Shown here: positions 30,913-39,149 of the stretch, one piece after another
Position numbering within the stretch: the stretch's first letter is position 1
How the letters are laid out: each line of letters starts with the position of its first letter
DNA from: Promineifilum sp.
GTDB lineage: Bacteria > Chloroflexota > Anaerolineae > Promineifilales > Promineifilaceae
Direction: 5' to 3'
Assembly (NCBI GenBank): GCA_019454405.1
Contig: JACFOH010000002.1
Coordinates: 39,642 to 95,384 of the forward strand
DNA length: 55,743 nucleotides
Translations under genes and position numbers: made by a program
The notes under the pieces: generated by a model
Databases searched by the model: none
Told to the model about the DNA's origin: nothing
Seen by the model: the letters and a program-made list of their open reading frames with translations, nothing else

Positions 30913-33480
30913 CTAGCTAACATCGGCCGCCTGTTCCCAGAACTGCCGGACCTGTTCAGCCAGTAGTTGATGCTCCGGCAACGCCAGCTCTGGATCGGCG
31001 GCGAACAAAGCGGCCGCATCTTCCTGAGCCATGGCTAGAACCTCGGTGTCATGTAGCAAAGAAGCAAAGCGCAATTCCGGCAAGCCGCTTTGCCGGCGGC
31101 CGAAGAACTCGCCGGGGCCTCGCAATTCCAGATCGCGCTCGGCCAGTACGAACCCGTCATTAGTCGCTTCCAGGGCTGTCAGGCGTTGTTCGGCGTCGGC
31201 CGACACGTCCTCTGCGATAAGGATGCAGTAGGATTGATGTTCACCACGCCCCACGCGGCCACGGAACTGATGAAGTTGAGCCAGGCCGAAACGGTCGGCA
31301 CCCTCGATGACGATAACCGTGCTATTCGGCACGTCCACACCGACCTCGATCACGGAAGTCGCCACCAGCATGTCCGTCTCCTGGGCGGCAAAGGCACGCA
31401 TAGCGTCATCCTTCTCATTAGGGCGCAAGCGACCGTGCACCAGCCCGACTCGCCGATCTGGGAACACTTCGCGACTCAGCCGCTCATACTCTTCAACCGC
31501 GGCCCGCGCGTCGATCGTATCTGATTCTTCGACCAACGGATAAATGAGGTAAGCCTGACGTCCCTCGCTCGTCTGGCGACGAATGAAGTTATAGGCTCGC
31601 TCGCGCTCGGAAGCCCGCAACCAGCGAGTCTTGATCTCCTGCCGGCCAGGGGGCATCTCGTCCAGAACAGACATATCAAGATCGCCGTAGAGCGACAAGG
31701 CCAGCGTGCGCGGGATGGGCGTGGCGGACATAACCAGCAAATGGGGGCTAACAGGTTCGCCATCATCCGACGGCCCCTTCTCACGCAAGGCAGCCCGCTG
31801 ATCGACGCCAAAACGATGCTGTTCGTCGATGACGGCCATACCCAGCCGATGGAATCGGACGGCAGGTTGAATCAGTGCGTGCGTACCGATAGCTATCTGG
31901 ATAGTTCCATCGGCCAGGCCTTCGTAAATCGTCGCCCGCTCAGCCGCAGAAGTACTGCCGGTCAGCAAGGCAACCCGCAATCCCAACGGTTCCAGCAGTT
32001 TGCATAAGCCGCGATAGTGTTGTTCGGCCAGGATCTCTGTCGGGGCCATCAGGGCAGCCTGCGCCCCAGACCAGGCGGCGATCACCATCGCCGCTGCGGC
32101 GACGATGGTCTTGCCTGAGCCGACATCACCTTGCAGCAGGCGATTCATCGGCCGATCCTGAGCCATGTCCGCACGAAGTTCATCAATGACGCGCTGCTGA
32201 GCGCCAGTCAACTGGAATGGCAACGAATCCATAAAAGCCTGGAATCGTTCGTCTCCGATAACCAATGACATGCCGGAATGATCCTGCCAATCACGGCGCT
32301 GTCGCTGCATCCCCAATTGCAGCAGGAACAGTTCGTCATAGGCTAATCGTCGACGAGCCTGACGCATCGATTCCTGGCTATCGGGAAAATGCAATTGCTG
32401 AATTGCTTGCGGCAACGAATAGAGGCGCCGTTGCTTGCGAATCTCAAGCGGCAACGGGTCGGGCACACGCGGCGCCCACTCCTTAACGGCCCGTTGCATT
32501 ACTTCGCGCATCTTCGCCGACGTCAACCCTTCGGTGAGCGGGTAGACGGGCACAATGCGCCGCGTTCGCAAAGGCTCCATCTCCAAAGGTTCCCATTCAG
32601 GCGAATTGAACACAAGGCGCCCGAGGAACATTTCCACTTTACCACTCAGGACGATCGGCATCCCGGCGGGCAACTGGGCAGCTAACCAGGGTTGATTGAA
32701 CCACGTAGCCTGCACTGAGCCGGTGCCATCATTGACGATACTCTCGGTAATAGGCTGGTTGTTACGCGAGCGACGCACTTTGGTCTGCCAGACCGTGCCG
32801 ATGATCGTGACCTGCTCGCCATATTGCAGCTTGCTGATCGGTTTCATCAACGTGAAATCATCGTAACGACGAGGAAAGAGATACAACAGTTCCCAAATCG
32901 TCTTCGCACCAAGCTTGTTCAGCTTTTCGTCTATCTTCTGGCCCACGCCTTTTATCGCCGTGACCGGTTGCGACAAACCTTGCGGATCCGGCTTGACGCC
33001 GGATTGAGCATAATCGATCGCCGGTTCGACTGTAACCGGTTCGCTATCGACCGGCTCGGTCTCGATATCCTCGGTCACCGGGGTTTCCCGTGGCGCCTTT
33101 TGGCGCGCAGTATGGGCCGGAGCGGGTTTCCTGGCAGACTCAGGCGGTGACGAAGGCGTGGCGCTCTTAGCCGGCGGCTCTTTCACAGGAGACGCTACAG
33201 AGTCCGCCGATTGACGCCCGCGGCGACGCTGGATACTTTGAAACAAGGTATCGATCGCTCTGGCGCGCGCTTCTTTGCCCGGCAGGTGGCTATAGTCTAC
33301 CAGCACTTGAGAGACCTGTTCCACCAGAGCCAGATCTGACTCGTCACCGGCCTCTTCATTTGCCTGGGAGACCCAAAACGCAGCGAACTGGCGAATGCCA
33401 CCAACGACAGCCTTGTTCTGATATCCCTGTTGTTTTTCCAGTTCGAGCACGCGCTCGAGCCTTTTCAGTGCCTGTTCCAT
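30913..33480 (-). CDS. recG: ATP-dependent DNA helicase RecG
   Basis: An 855-residue helicase that remodels stalled forks and Holliday junctions. Layout: an N-terminal extension of about 175 residues with a charged linker; a wedge/OB domain starting AIKGVGQKIDEKLNKLGA; helicase domain 1 with Walker A GDVGSGKT and DEQHRFGVDQR; and helicase domain 2 with ATSVIEVGVDVPNST and HQFRGRVGRGEHQSYC. The extension makes it longer than the roughly 690-residue E. coli form; such extensions are known in several phyla. It lies between the fakA-like gene and coaD. Confidence 0.96.
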   Translation of the reverse strand: MEQALKRLERVLELEKQQGYQNKAVVGGIRQFAAFWVSQANEEAGDESDLALVEQVSQVLVDYSHLPGKEARARAIDTLFQSIQRRRGRQSADSVASPVKEPPAKSATPSSPPESARKPAPAHTARQKAPRETPVTEDIETEPVDSEPVTVEPAIDYAQSGVKPDPQGLSQPVTAIKGVGQKIDEKLNKLGAKTIWELLYLFPRRYDDFTLMKPISKLQYGEQVTIIGTVWQTKVRRSRNNQPITESIVNDGTGSVQATWFNQPWLAAQLPAGMPIVLSGKVEMFLGRLVFNSPEWEPLEMEPLRTRRIVPVYPLTEGLTSAKMREVMQRAVKEWAPRVPDPLPLEIRKQRRLYSLPQAIQQLHFPDSQESMRQARRRLAYDELFLLQLGMQRQRRDWQDHSGMSLVIGDERFQAFMDSLPFQLTGAQQRVIDELRADMAQDRPMNRLLQGDVGSGKTIVAAAAMVIAAWSGAQAALMAPTEILAEQHYRGLCKLLEPLGLRVALLTGSTSAAERATIYEGLADGTIQIAIGTHALIQPAVRFHRLGMAVIDEQHRFGVDQRAALREKGPSDDGEPVSPHLLVMSATPIPRTLALSLYGDLDMSVLDEMPPGRQEIKTRWLRASERERAYNFIRRQTSEGRQAYLIYPLVEESDTIDARAAVEEYERLSREVFPDRRVGLVHGRLRPNEKDDAMRAFAAQETDMLVATSVIEVGVDVPNSTVIVIEGADRFGLAQLHQFRGRVGRGEHQSYCILIAEDVSADAEQRLTALEATNDGFVLAERDLELRGPGEFFGRRQSGLPELRFASLLHDTEVLAMAQEDAAALFAADPELALPEHQLLAEQVRQFWEQAADVS

Positions 33481-33551
33481 AAGTAATAATTAACCGGCGT
33501 TGTTGATGGCCATCATCAACGATCGACCGTCTTTGACCTTACAACACACAG

Positions 33552-35228
33552 TCATTCAGCGCCCAGGATATAGTAATAATGCGCCTGACCACCGTCCACG
33601 ACCTCGACTTCGACGTCAGGGTAATGCTGGGTGACACGTTCTGCCAATCCGTTTGCCTGGGAGTCCGTGACCTCATCTCCATAATAGATCGTGATGATGC
33701 TGCATTCAGCGACATCCATCCGCTCCAGGAGATCTTCCAGGACCACATCCTCGTCGGGGCCGGAGCTGCACAGACGCCCATCGACTAGACCGATGATCGA
33801 TCCTTCCTTGACATCCACACCATCCAGCTCAACCGAGCGGGTCGCGCGGGTGATCTCGCCGGTTTTGACCAGGCTCAGCGAGTTCTCCATCTGCTCCATA
33901 TTCCGCGCCACGTCATCATCGGGGTTGAGCGACATCAGAGCGGCAATCCCTTGCGGGATCGAGCGACTATGCACAATCTCGACCTGCTTATGGCTAAGTT
34001 CCCGCGCGGCTTCGGCCGCCAGGAAGATATTCTTGTTGTTAGGCAGGACGATGACCTTGTCAGTCGGCAATTGCTCAATAGCCTGATAGATCTCCTCGGT
34101 GCTGGGGTTATTGGTCTGACCACCGTTGATGACGTAGGCCGCGCCCAGGCTGCGAAACACGCCGGCCAGTCCATTGCCGGACGCAACCGTCACAACGCCA
34201 ACATGATTGGGTTCGATGACGGGCATCATCGGCGTGGGTACAGTCCCGCCGTAGACGATCTCCTCCATCTGCTCCTGCATGTTCTCGACAACGACATCGC
34301 TGATATGACCGAGCGTGACGCCATAGCTCAATGGTTCGCCGGGATCCTTCACATGGATATGAACTTTAATCGTCTTATCATCACCGACGACAACGGTTGA
34401 ATCGCCCATCGCATCGATCCGAGCGCGCACCTCAACCACATTGAGGCCACGTCCGGAGATCAGGAACTGCACATCATAGGGAAATTCAAGCGAGCCGCCC
34501 TCGGGAACGGCAAACGCCTGAGCCGGGGCCGGTTCGTCACCTCCCGTAACCATCGAGCCGGTAGCGGAGCGGCCGTCGAGCGACAACTCCCCTTGAGCAT
34601 AACGCATCATACCCTCCAGGATATAGACCAATCCCTGGCCGCCTGAATCGACAACGCCGGCCTGACGCAGGATGGGCAGGAGATCCGGCGTGCGTTCCAG
34701 TGCCTGTTGGCAACGTTCCAGAATGCGCTCCAGCATAAAGCGCAAATCGTCGCTCTTGTGAGCAGCATCGGTCGCCTCGGCCGCGCCTTCACGGATCACG
34801 GTGAGGATCGTACCCTCGACTGGCCGCATAACGCCTTTGTAGGCCGTATCGGATGCGTTCTGGAACGCCTGAGCCAGATCAGAGGTCACGAAGACATCCT
34901 TGTTACTCAATCCGGCCGCCAGGCCACGCAGGATTTGACTCAATATAACGCCCGAATTACCTCGAGCGCCCATCAATGCACCCTGGGCGACTTGTCCGGC
35001 CACTTTACCGACCTGGGTCTCTTCGCCATCGGCGATACGTGCATAGGCAGAACGCATCGTCAGAAGCATATTGGTGCCCGTGTCGCCATCCGGCACAGGA
35101 AACACATTGAGCGCGTTGACATGGTCCCGGTTTTGCTCAAGCCAGATCAGCCCGGCCTGCATCATCTTCCGAAACTGGGGGCCAGTACACTGTATCCATT
35201 TACCGCCGACATCGGTTGGGGCAGACAT
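33552..35228 (-). CDS. fakA: DAK2-domain fatty acid kinase-like protein (FakA/YloV)
   Basis: About 558 residues: an N-terminal DhaL/DAK2 nucleotide-binding domain with NVFPVPDGDTGTNMLLT and ALMGARGNSGVILSQILRG, a middle domain, and a C-terminal DegV-like/FakA domain ending near LVDGRLCSSGPDE and TIYYGDEVTDSQANGLAE. With a FakB-type lipid-binding partner it would phosphorylate fatty acids taken from outside. No fakB is visible here. ATG at 35228 is chosen; a TTG at 35249 with a close GAGGG is an alternative. The asp23-like/fakA/recG order is conserved in many Gram-positive bacteria. Confidence 0.9.
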   Translation of the reverse strand: MSAPTDVGGKWIQCTGPQFRKMMQAGLIWLEQNRDHVNALNVFPVPDGDTGTNMLLTMRSAYARIADGEETQVGKVAGQVAQGALMGARGNSGVILSQILRGLAAGLSNKDVFVTSDLAQAFQNASDTAYKGVMRPVEGTILTVIREGAAEATDAAHKSDDLRFMLERILERCQQALERTPDLLPILRQAGVVDSGGQGLVYILEGMMRYAQGELSLDGRSATGSMVTGGDEPAPAQAFAVPEGGSLEFPYDVQFLISGRGLNVVEVRARIDAMGDSTVVVGDDKTIKVHIHVKDPGEPLSYGVTLGHISDVVVENMQEQMEEIVYGGTVPTPMMPVIEPNHVGVVTVASGNGLAGVFRSLGAAYVINGGQTNNPSTEEIYQAIEQLPTDKVIVLPNNKNIFLAAEAARELSHKQVEIVHSRSIPQGIAALMSLNPDDDVARNMEQMENSLSLVKTGEITRATRSVELDGVDVKEGSIIGLVDGRLCSSGPDEDVVLEDLLERMDVAECSIITIYYGDEVTDSQANGLAERVTQHYPDVEVEVVDGGQAHYYYILGAE

Positions 35229-35278
35229 GGTATCTAATGCAGTTGACAATTATCCCTCTTCCTTTGGAACACCGGCAG

Positions 35279-35635
35279 TTATTGACCTTCGCTCATCCGC
35301 AATCCTTGCACGTAGACATTGACCGCGTGGACGGGCAAACCGAGCGTCTTTTCAACATGGAACTTGACCGTATTCTGGATGCTCTCGGCCACCACGCGAA
35401 TCCGCACGCCGTATTCCACGATCACATAGACGTCGATGACGATCTCGTCACCGTCGACTTTAACGTCGACGCCACGGCGGTTATCTCGTGTCAACAATTG
35501 CGCGATGCCATTGACGAGGTTCTTGCTGGCCATTCCTACCACGCCATAGCACTGATGCACCGCCTGATTGGTGATCGTCGCAATGGTGGCCGAGGAAATA
35601 TCAATTTTCCCTTTCGAATCCTCTTGGACCGGCAT
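35279..35635 (-). CDS. Asp23/Gls24 family protein
   Basis: A 118-residue protein of the usual length for this family (YloU/Asp23). It contains GKIDISSATIATITNQAVHQCYGVVGM and VDVYVIVEYGVRIRVVAESIQ. Such proteins are membrane-associated or cytoplasmic and linked to envelope stress; the biochemical role is unclear. ATG at 35635 is preferred on family length; the frame remains open 15 codons upstream, towards the divergent rpmB promoter. It is followed by the fakA-like gene. Confidence 0.88.
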   Translation of the reverse strand: MPVQEDSKGKIDISSATIATITNQAVHQCYGVVGMASKNLVNGIAQLLTRDNRRGVDVKVDGDEIVIDVYVIVEYGVRIRVVAESIQNTVKFHVEKTLGLPVHAVNVYVQGLRMSEGQ

Positions 35636-35665
35636 AAATGGTTTTACTCCTAAACCCTGACGCGG

Positions 35666-35694
35666 TTGCAAAATTCGCACGCCTCGTCTATAAT
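35666..35694 (+). promoter_or_regulatory. Promoter of rpmB
   Basis: TTGCAA (35666-35671), 17-base spacer, perfect TATAAT (35689-35694). The start site would be near 35701, about 90 bases before the rpmB ATG. Confidence 0.8.
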
Positions 35695-35725
35695 TCAGGG
35701 TCGTTCTTAATACTGCGAAATATTC

Positions 35726-35773
35726 AGGCGACCCAATTGGTCGCCTTCGGTTTGAACGCCGCCGCGGCGGACG
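35726..35773 (+). promoter_or_regulatory. Structured leader of rpmB
   Basis: AGGCGACC (35726-35733) and GGTCGCCT (35739-35746) form a perfect 8-bp stem with a 5-base loop. It is followed by TCGGTTTG and then a GC-rich palindromic stretch (CCGCCGCGGCGG, about 35761-35772). Both lie in the 5' leader, which suggests autogenous or attenuation control. No known leader family is recognised. Confidence 0.5.
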
Positions 35774-35790
35774 TCAGGTAAGGTGAAATT

Positions 35791-35970
35791 ATGGCGAAAT
35801 GTGAAGTATGTGGCAAGGGGCCGATGAGCGGCCATAACGTGAGCTTCTCGCAGCGGAAGACGAAGCGTCAATTCCGGCCGAACGTCCAGCGGACGACTAT
35901 CTACGAGGATGGCCGCCGCATTAGACGTTACGTCTGCACCCGTTGCCTCAAGACGATGGCGAAGGCCTAA
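35791..35970 (+). CDS. rpmB: 50S ribosomal protein L28
   Basis: A 59-residue protein starting [18 protein letters not shown], with [10 protein letters not shown] in the middle and [15 protein letters not shown] at the end. The two CxxC pairs (C4, C7 and C49, C52) mark the zinc-binding form of L28. AAGGTG lies just before the ATG. It is transcribed divergently from the asp23-like gene, an arrangement common in bacteria. Confidence 0.97.
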   Translation: MAKCEVCGKGPMSGHNVSFSQRKTKRQFRPNVQRTTIYEDGRRIRRYVCTRCLKTMAKA

Positions 35971-36047
35971 CGCCCGTTCTCGATCCCATGAACCTCGGGC
36001 GAATTTCTCTCGCCTGCGGGTTCTCCCATCAGGTAATTCATAACTCC

Positions 36048-36076
36048 GCCGGCGAAATTCGCCGGCTTTTGTTTTT
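36048..36076 (+). terminator. Rho-independent terminator of rpmB
   Basis: GCCGGCGAA (36048-36056) and TTCGCCGGC (36058-36066) form a stable stem, followed by TTTTGTTTTT. It lies 77 bases after the rpmB stop. Confidence 0.9.
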
Positions 36077-36155
36077 GGTTGGACCGTCTCGCCTTCGGCC
36101 ATCTCATCCATTAGGCTATTCTACCCGAAAAACGATAGCCTCCCAATTCGCCTCG

Positions 36156-37097
36156 CTAGCCGACATCGCTTATGAATACCCGGACGGCTCCGGCGGCCAT
36201 CAGGGCCGCGACGACGGCTTCCTCAAGCTCCGGCGTCACCAGCGCGATCATGTTACCGCCACGACCTGCCCCGCTTAATTTAGCTCCCAGCGCGCCGGCC
36301 TCGCGCGCCGCGTGGATCAGGCGTTCCAGCGGAGGTGAAGAGACGGTCATACGCTCCAGCCATGATTGATTTTCGTTCATCAACTCACCGATAGCCGTCA
36401 TATCACCAGCCGCCAGGGCAGCCCGGCCTTCACTCGCAATACGGCCGCAGGCATCGAAAATGGCCTCAAAGCGGTCAGGCGCGGCTTCCCATCTGCGGCG
36501 AACATCGCCGACAACATCCTTGGTGGCGCTGCGTACCCCCGTATCACCGATGGCCAGGCGAAGTGGCCGGGCAATCGTAAACGGCTCGATCACGTTAGCG
36601 GGCTGCCGGCGCACGAAGTAAACCGGCCGCTCATAGGCAATAACCGTATTATCGATCCCGCTAGGCGTACCATGATGGAGTTTCTCGACCTCATAGGCCA
36701 GTTGGGAGATCACCTCGTTGGTCATCGTATCGACCCGTCCAAGGTACTGCGCGAAGGCCCTGATGATGGCCACAGAAATAGCCGCCCCGCTGCCCAGCCC
36801 GCTGGCGATCGGTATGTCGCTGGTAACGCTGAGTGAGTAGCCCTCAGAAAGGGCACAACCAACGCTTCGTTCCACCGCCCGGATGGTGGCGACCAGGGGG
36901 TTATTGATATTAGCGCTGGAGAGATCGGCCGAACGATTGAGATCGGGCGCGATAAGTTTAACATCTGCCTCGCCGGTCTCCTCGATAATCGCCCTGGCCC
37001 GCAGATGCGCGACCGGGGCCGCAAGCGCCGGACGGCCGTACACCACCGCATGCTCGCCGAACAGGATGACCTTGGCCGGGGCCGTTGCCGAATACAT
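36156..37097 (-). CDS. mvk: Mevalonate kinase
   Basis: A 313-residue GHMP kinase. It begins APAKVILFGEHAVVYGRPA, has the ATP loop PIASGLGSGAAISVA, the substrate motif HHGTPSGIDNTV and the C-terminal GAKLSGAGRGGNMIAL, all specific to mevalonate kinase. It phosphorylates mevalonate in the cytoplasm, so this organism probably uses a mevalonate-type isoprenoid route, as reported for part of Chloroflexota. Other pathway genes are not in the window. It begins 12 bases after the stop of the UbiA-family gene and is co-transcribed with it. Confidence 0.93.
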   Translation of the reverse strand: MYSATAPAKVILFGEHAVVYGRPALAAPVAHLRARAIIEETGEADVKLIAPDLNRSADLSSANINNPLVATIRAVERSVGCALSEGYSLSVTSDIPIASGLGSGAAISVAIIRAFAQYLGRVDTMTNEVISQLAYEVEKLHHGTPSGIDNTVIAYERPVYFVRRQPANVIEPFTIARPLRLAIGDTGVRSATKDVVGDVRRRWEAAPDRFEAIFDACGRIASEGRAALAAGDMTAIGELMNENQSWLERMTVSSPPLERLIHAAREAGALGAKLSGAGRGGNMIALVTPELEEAVVAALMAAGAVRVFISDVG

Positions 37098-37109
37098 ATG
37101 ATTTTCCCG

Positions 37110-37982
37110 TTACTTCAGCAGGTATAGAGCGGCAAATACGGTCACGCCGTAGAGCAGCAGAGTGATCTGCATCGGTCTGTCGCGCAGCAGGATATCTTCC
37201 GGCGCGCCCCCTTCGTTACGGATATGGATCAGATACATATAGCGAAAGATCCCGTACAGGACGAAAGGAATAGTCAGCATCATCGCGTGGTTCTCGGGTA
37301 ACCCTTCAGCCAAAAAGGTATAAAGGCTGTAGGCAACGACGGCGCTGGTTGTGACGACCCCCTGGAGCCGATCGATCAATTCCAGATTATAGTCATCAAG
37401 GATGGCCCGATGATTGCTGGCATTCCCTCCCAACAAAATCAACTCAGCCCGACGCTTACCCAGAGCCATAAACAGGGCCAGAAACCCGCCGAACACATAG
37501 AGCCAGGGCGAGAAGCGCTCCACTTCGATCACAGCCACGCCGGCGGCGATGCGCAAGATGAAGCCGGCCGCGATAGTCAATACATCGATCAGGACAACAT
37601 GTTTCAGTTTAAAGGTATAAGCTACCTGGGATAAGAGGTAGAGTAACAGAATAACGGCGAATTTGACGGAGAGGAAATAACCGGCAATGAGGCTGACCGC
37701 TGCTAACGTTCCCGCAAAAACGATCGCCAGTTTTGGATCTACCTGGCCAGAAGGCAAGGGCCTGTTCTTTTTAATCGGGTGTTGGCGATCGCTCTCGATA
37801 TCGACCAGGTCGTTCATTAGATAGACCGAGCTCGACATGAGACATAGCAAGACGAAAGCGCCGAGGACGGCCAATACGCTGGGCAGGTGAAATAGCTTCC
37901 CATCGAAAAGGAGAGCGACAAAAACAAACCCGTTCTTCGGCCATTGGCGCGGCCGCATCGACTTGATTAGACCAGACAGCAT
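37110..37982 (-). CDS. UbiA-family decaprenyl-phosphate phosphoribosyltransferase-like enzyme
   Basis: A 290-residue membrane protein with about eight to nine helices. The start SMRPRQWPKNGFVF and the first aspartate motif NDLVDIESDRQHPIKKNRPLP match the 5-phosphoribose-1-diphosphate:decaprenyl-phosphate phosphoribosyltransferase branch of the UbiA superfamily. Such an enzyme makes the lipid-linked ribose precursor of decaprenylphosphoryl-arabinose. A link with mevalonate kinase in one operon fits polyprenyl metabolism. The exact substrate is an inference from motifs. Confidence 0.85.
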   Translation of the reverse strand: MLSGLIKSMRPRQWPKNGFVFVALLFDGKLFHLPSVLAVLGAFVLLCLMSSSVYLMNDLVDIESDRQHPIKKNRPLPSGQVDPKLAIVFAGTLAAVSLIAGYFLSVKFAVILLLYLLSQVAYTFKLKHVVLIDVLTIAAGFILRIAAGVAVIEVERFSPWLYVFGGFLALFMALGKRRAELILLGGNASNHRAILDDYNLELIDRLQGVVTTSAVVAYSLYTFLAEGLPENHAMMLTIPFVLYGIFRYMYLIHIRNEGGAPEDILLRDRPMQITLLLYGVTVFAALYLLK

Positions 37983-38081
37983 GTGGCCCTCAATGAATAG
38001 TGCATTTCATTTTTCTATCACGAATAACCGGAGGAGGCCACTAGATGCGCGAATCTCTGACCGACATCCATCATCCATAAG

Positions 38082-38113
38082 AAAAAAGGCCCTCCCTTCC
38101 GGGAAGGCCTTTT
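38082..38113 (-). terminator. Terminator of the tandem-repeat secreted protein gene
   Basis: Read on the minus strand, AAAAGGCCTTCCC and GGGAGGGCCTTTTTT form a stem with a one-base bulge and a GGAA-type loop, ending in a T run. It lies 28 bases after the stop at 38141. Confidence 0.85.
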
Positions 38114-38140
38114 GATCATAGGCGCTCAGGCGGACCTGCT

Positions 38141-38920
38141 TTAGCAGACCGTGGCGGTATTGTTGTAGAACCAATTATAGGCGAAGAACGGATAGGCATG
38201 GGCCGTTTGCATGCGGATGGCGATCCGGTACGAGCCGGCCAATTGTGGCGGTATGTTGAAGGTAGCGGTAAACGCCCCACCAACACCGGAGTTGAACGTC
38301 CCTATCGTGTAGCCCCCGATACCCTGCGTACCGAACGGGCCCATTGTCACAGTAAACGCCTGGTTCGGCGGAAAATTATTTCCCCGGATCGTCACGGAAC
38401 TGTTTTGAACAACGCTACAGACGGTGAAAGTCGGTATGCCGGTATAGATGGGGCCAACCGGTGGGGTTACAGGCGGTACACCACCCGTGGCGCCGGTCGT
38501 GTTATTCCAGAACCAGTTGAAGGCATAAAACGGGTAGGCATGAGCCGTCTGCATACGGATGGCGATCTGCTGTGAACCAGCCAACTGCGGCGGGATATTG
38601 TAGGTCACGGTAAAGGACCCGCCCACTCCCGAATTAGTAGTGGCCACGACGATACCGTTGATACCTCTGGAACCCATAGGCCCCATCGTGACGATAAAGT
38701 CCTGGTTGGCTGGGAAGTCGTGTGTCTGAATCGTCACAGTCTTATCGGCCACCACACTGGAGATGCTCATGGTAGGAATTGTGCTGGCATGGGTCGGCAC
38801 AGCCCAGGCAAAGACTAACCCAAACACGAGCAACAAACTCACAACAAGTAAGGAACGGGTGAACAGGCGATGGTTACCCCCGCTTCTATCCTGATTACCT
38901 GATAAAAAGTTCATTTTCAT
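38141..38920 (-). CDS. Secreted protein with two near-identical repeats
   Basis: A 259-residue protein with a long signal peptide (LLVVSLLLVFGLVFAWAVPTHA, cleavage near residue 46) and two repeats of about 95 residues joined by a Gly/Pro/Thr linker (GGVPPVTPPVGP). Each repeat has SVVxxxxVTI, FPxNQxFxVTMGPxGxxGI, NSGVGGxFTxTxNIPPQLAG and IAIRMQTAHAYPF ending in NWFxNNT. The DNA of the repeats is also similar, suggesting recent duplication or ongoing homogenisation. AGGAGG lies 7 bases before the ATG and a good terminator follows, so expression may be high. Such proteins are frequent in Chloroflexota; the function is unknown. Confidence 0.75.
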   Translation of the reverse strand: MKMNFLSGNQDRSGGNHRLFTRSLLVVSLLLVFGLVFAWAVPTHASTIPTMSISSVVADKTVTIQTHDFPANQDFIVTMGPMGSRGINGIVVATTNSGVGGSFTVTYNIPPQLAGSQQIAIRMQTAHAYPFYAFNWFWNNTTGATGGVPPVTPPVGPIYTGIPTFTVCSVVQNSSVTIRGNNFPPNQAFTVTMGPFGTQGIGGYTIGTFNSGVGGAFTATFNIPPQLAGSYRIAIRMQTAHAYPFFAYNWFYNNTATVC

Positions 38921-39102
38921 TTAACTACCTCCTGATGACATCATGCTCCACCATTATGCTGAGGCTAGTCTTAAGCCCGATTTTACTTGGATATCATCCG
39001 GCTTATCCCCTAGCATCAGGCATTGTTACTCAAATAACCAGTTTTCACAGTATACATAACATCATAGAGGATATCTATAGAACGTCAGTTCTTTATAGCC
39101 AT

Positions 39103-39125
39103 AAATCAGGTAAAAAAACTGATTT
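39103..39125 (-). terminator. Weak A/T-rich hairpin after the M20 hydrolase gene
   Basis: AAATCAG (39103-39109) and CTGATTT (39119-39125) form a 7-bp stem 24 bases after the stop at 39150. Low GC makes it a doubtful terminator. The rest of the gap 38921-39102 is AT-rich, with another imperfect repeat at 39075-39098, and no convincing promoter. Confidence 0.35.
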
Positions 39126-39149
39126 CACGATATCTGCACGGAGCAGAAG

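Noticed and set aside
35707..36111. Open frame of 134 codons on the minus strand
   Set aside because: It covers rpmB in antisense; the plus-strand L28 motifs, promoter and terminator are clear.
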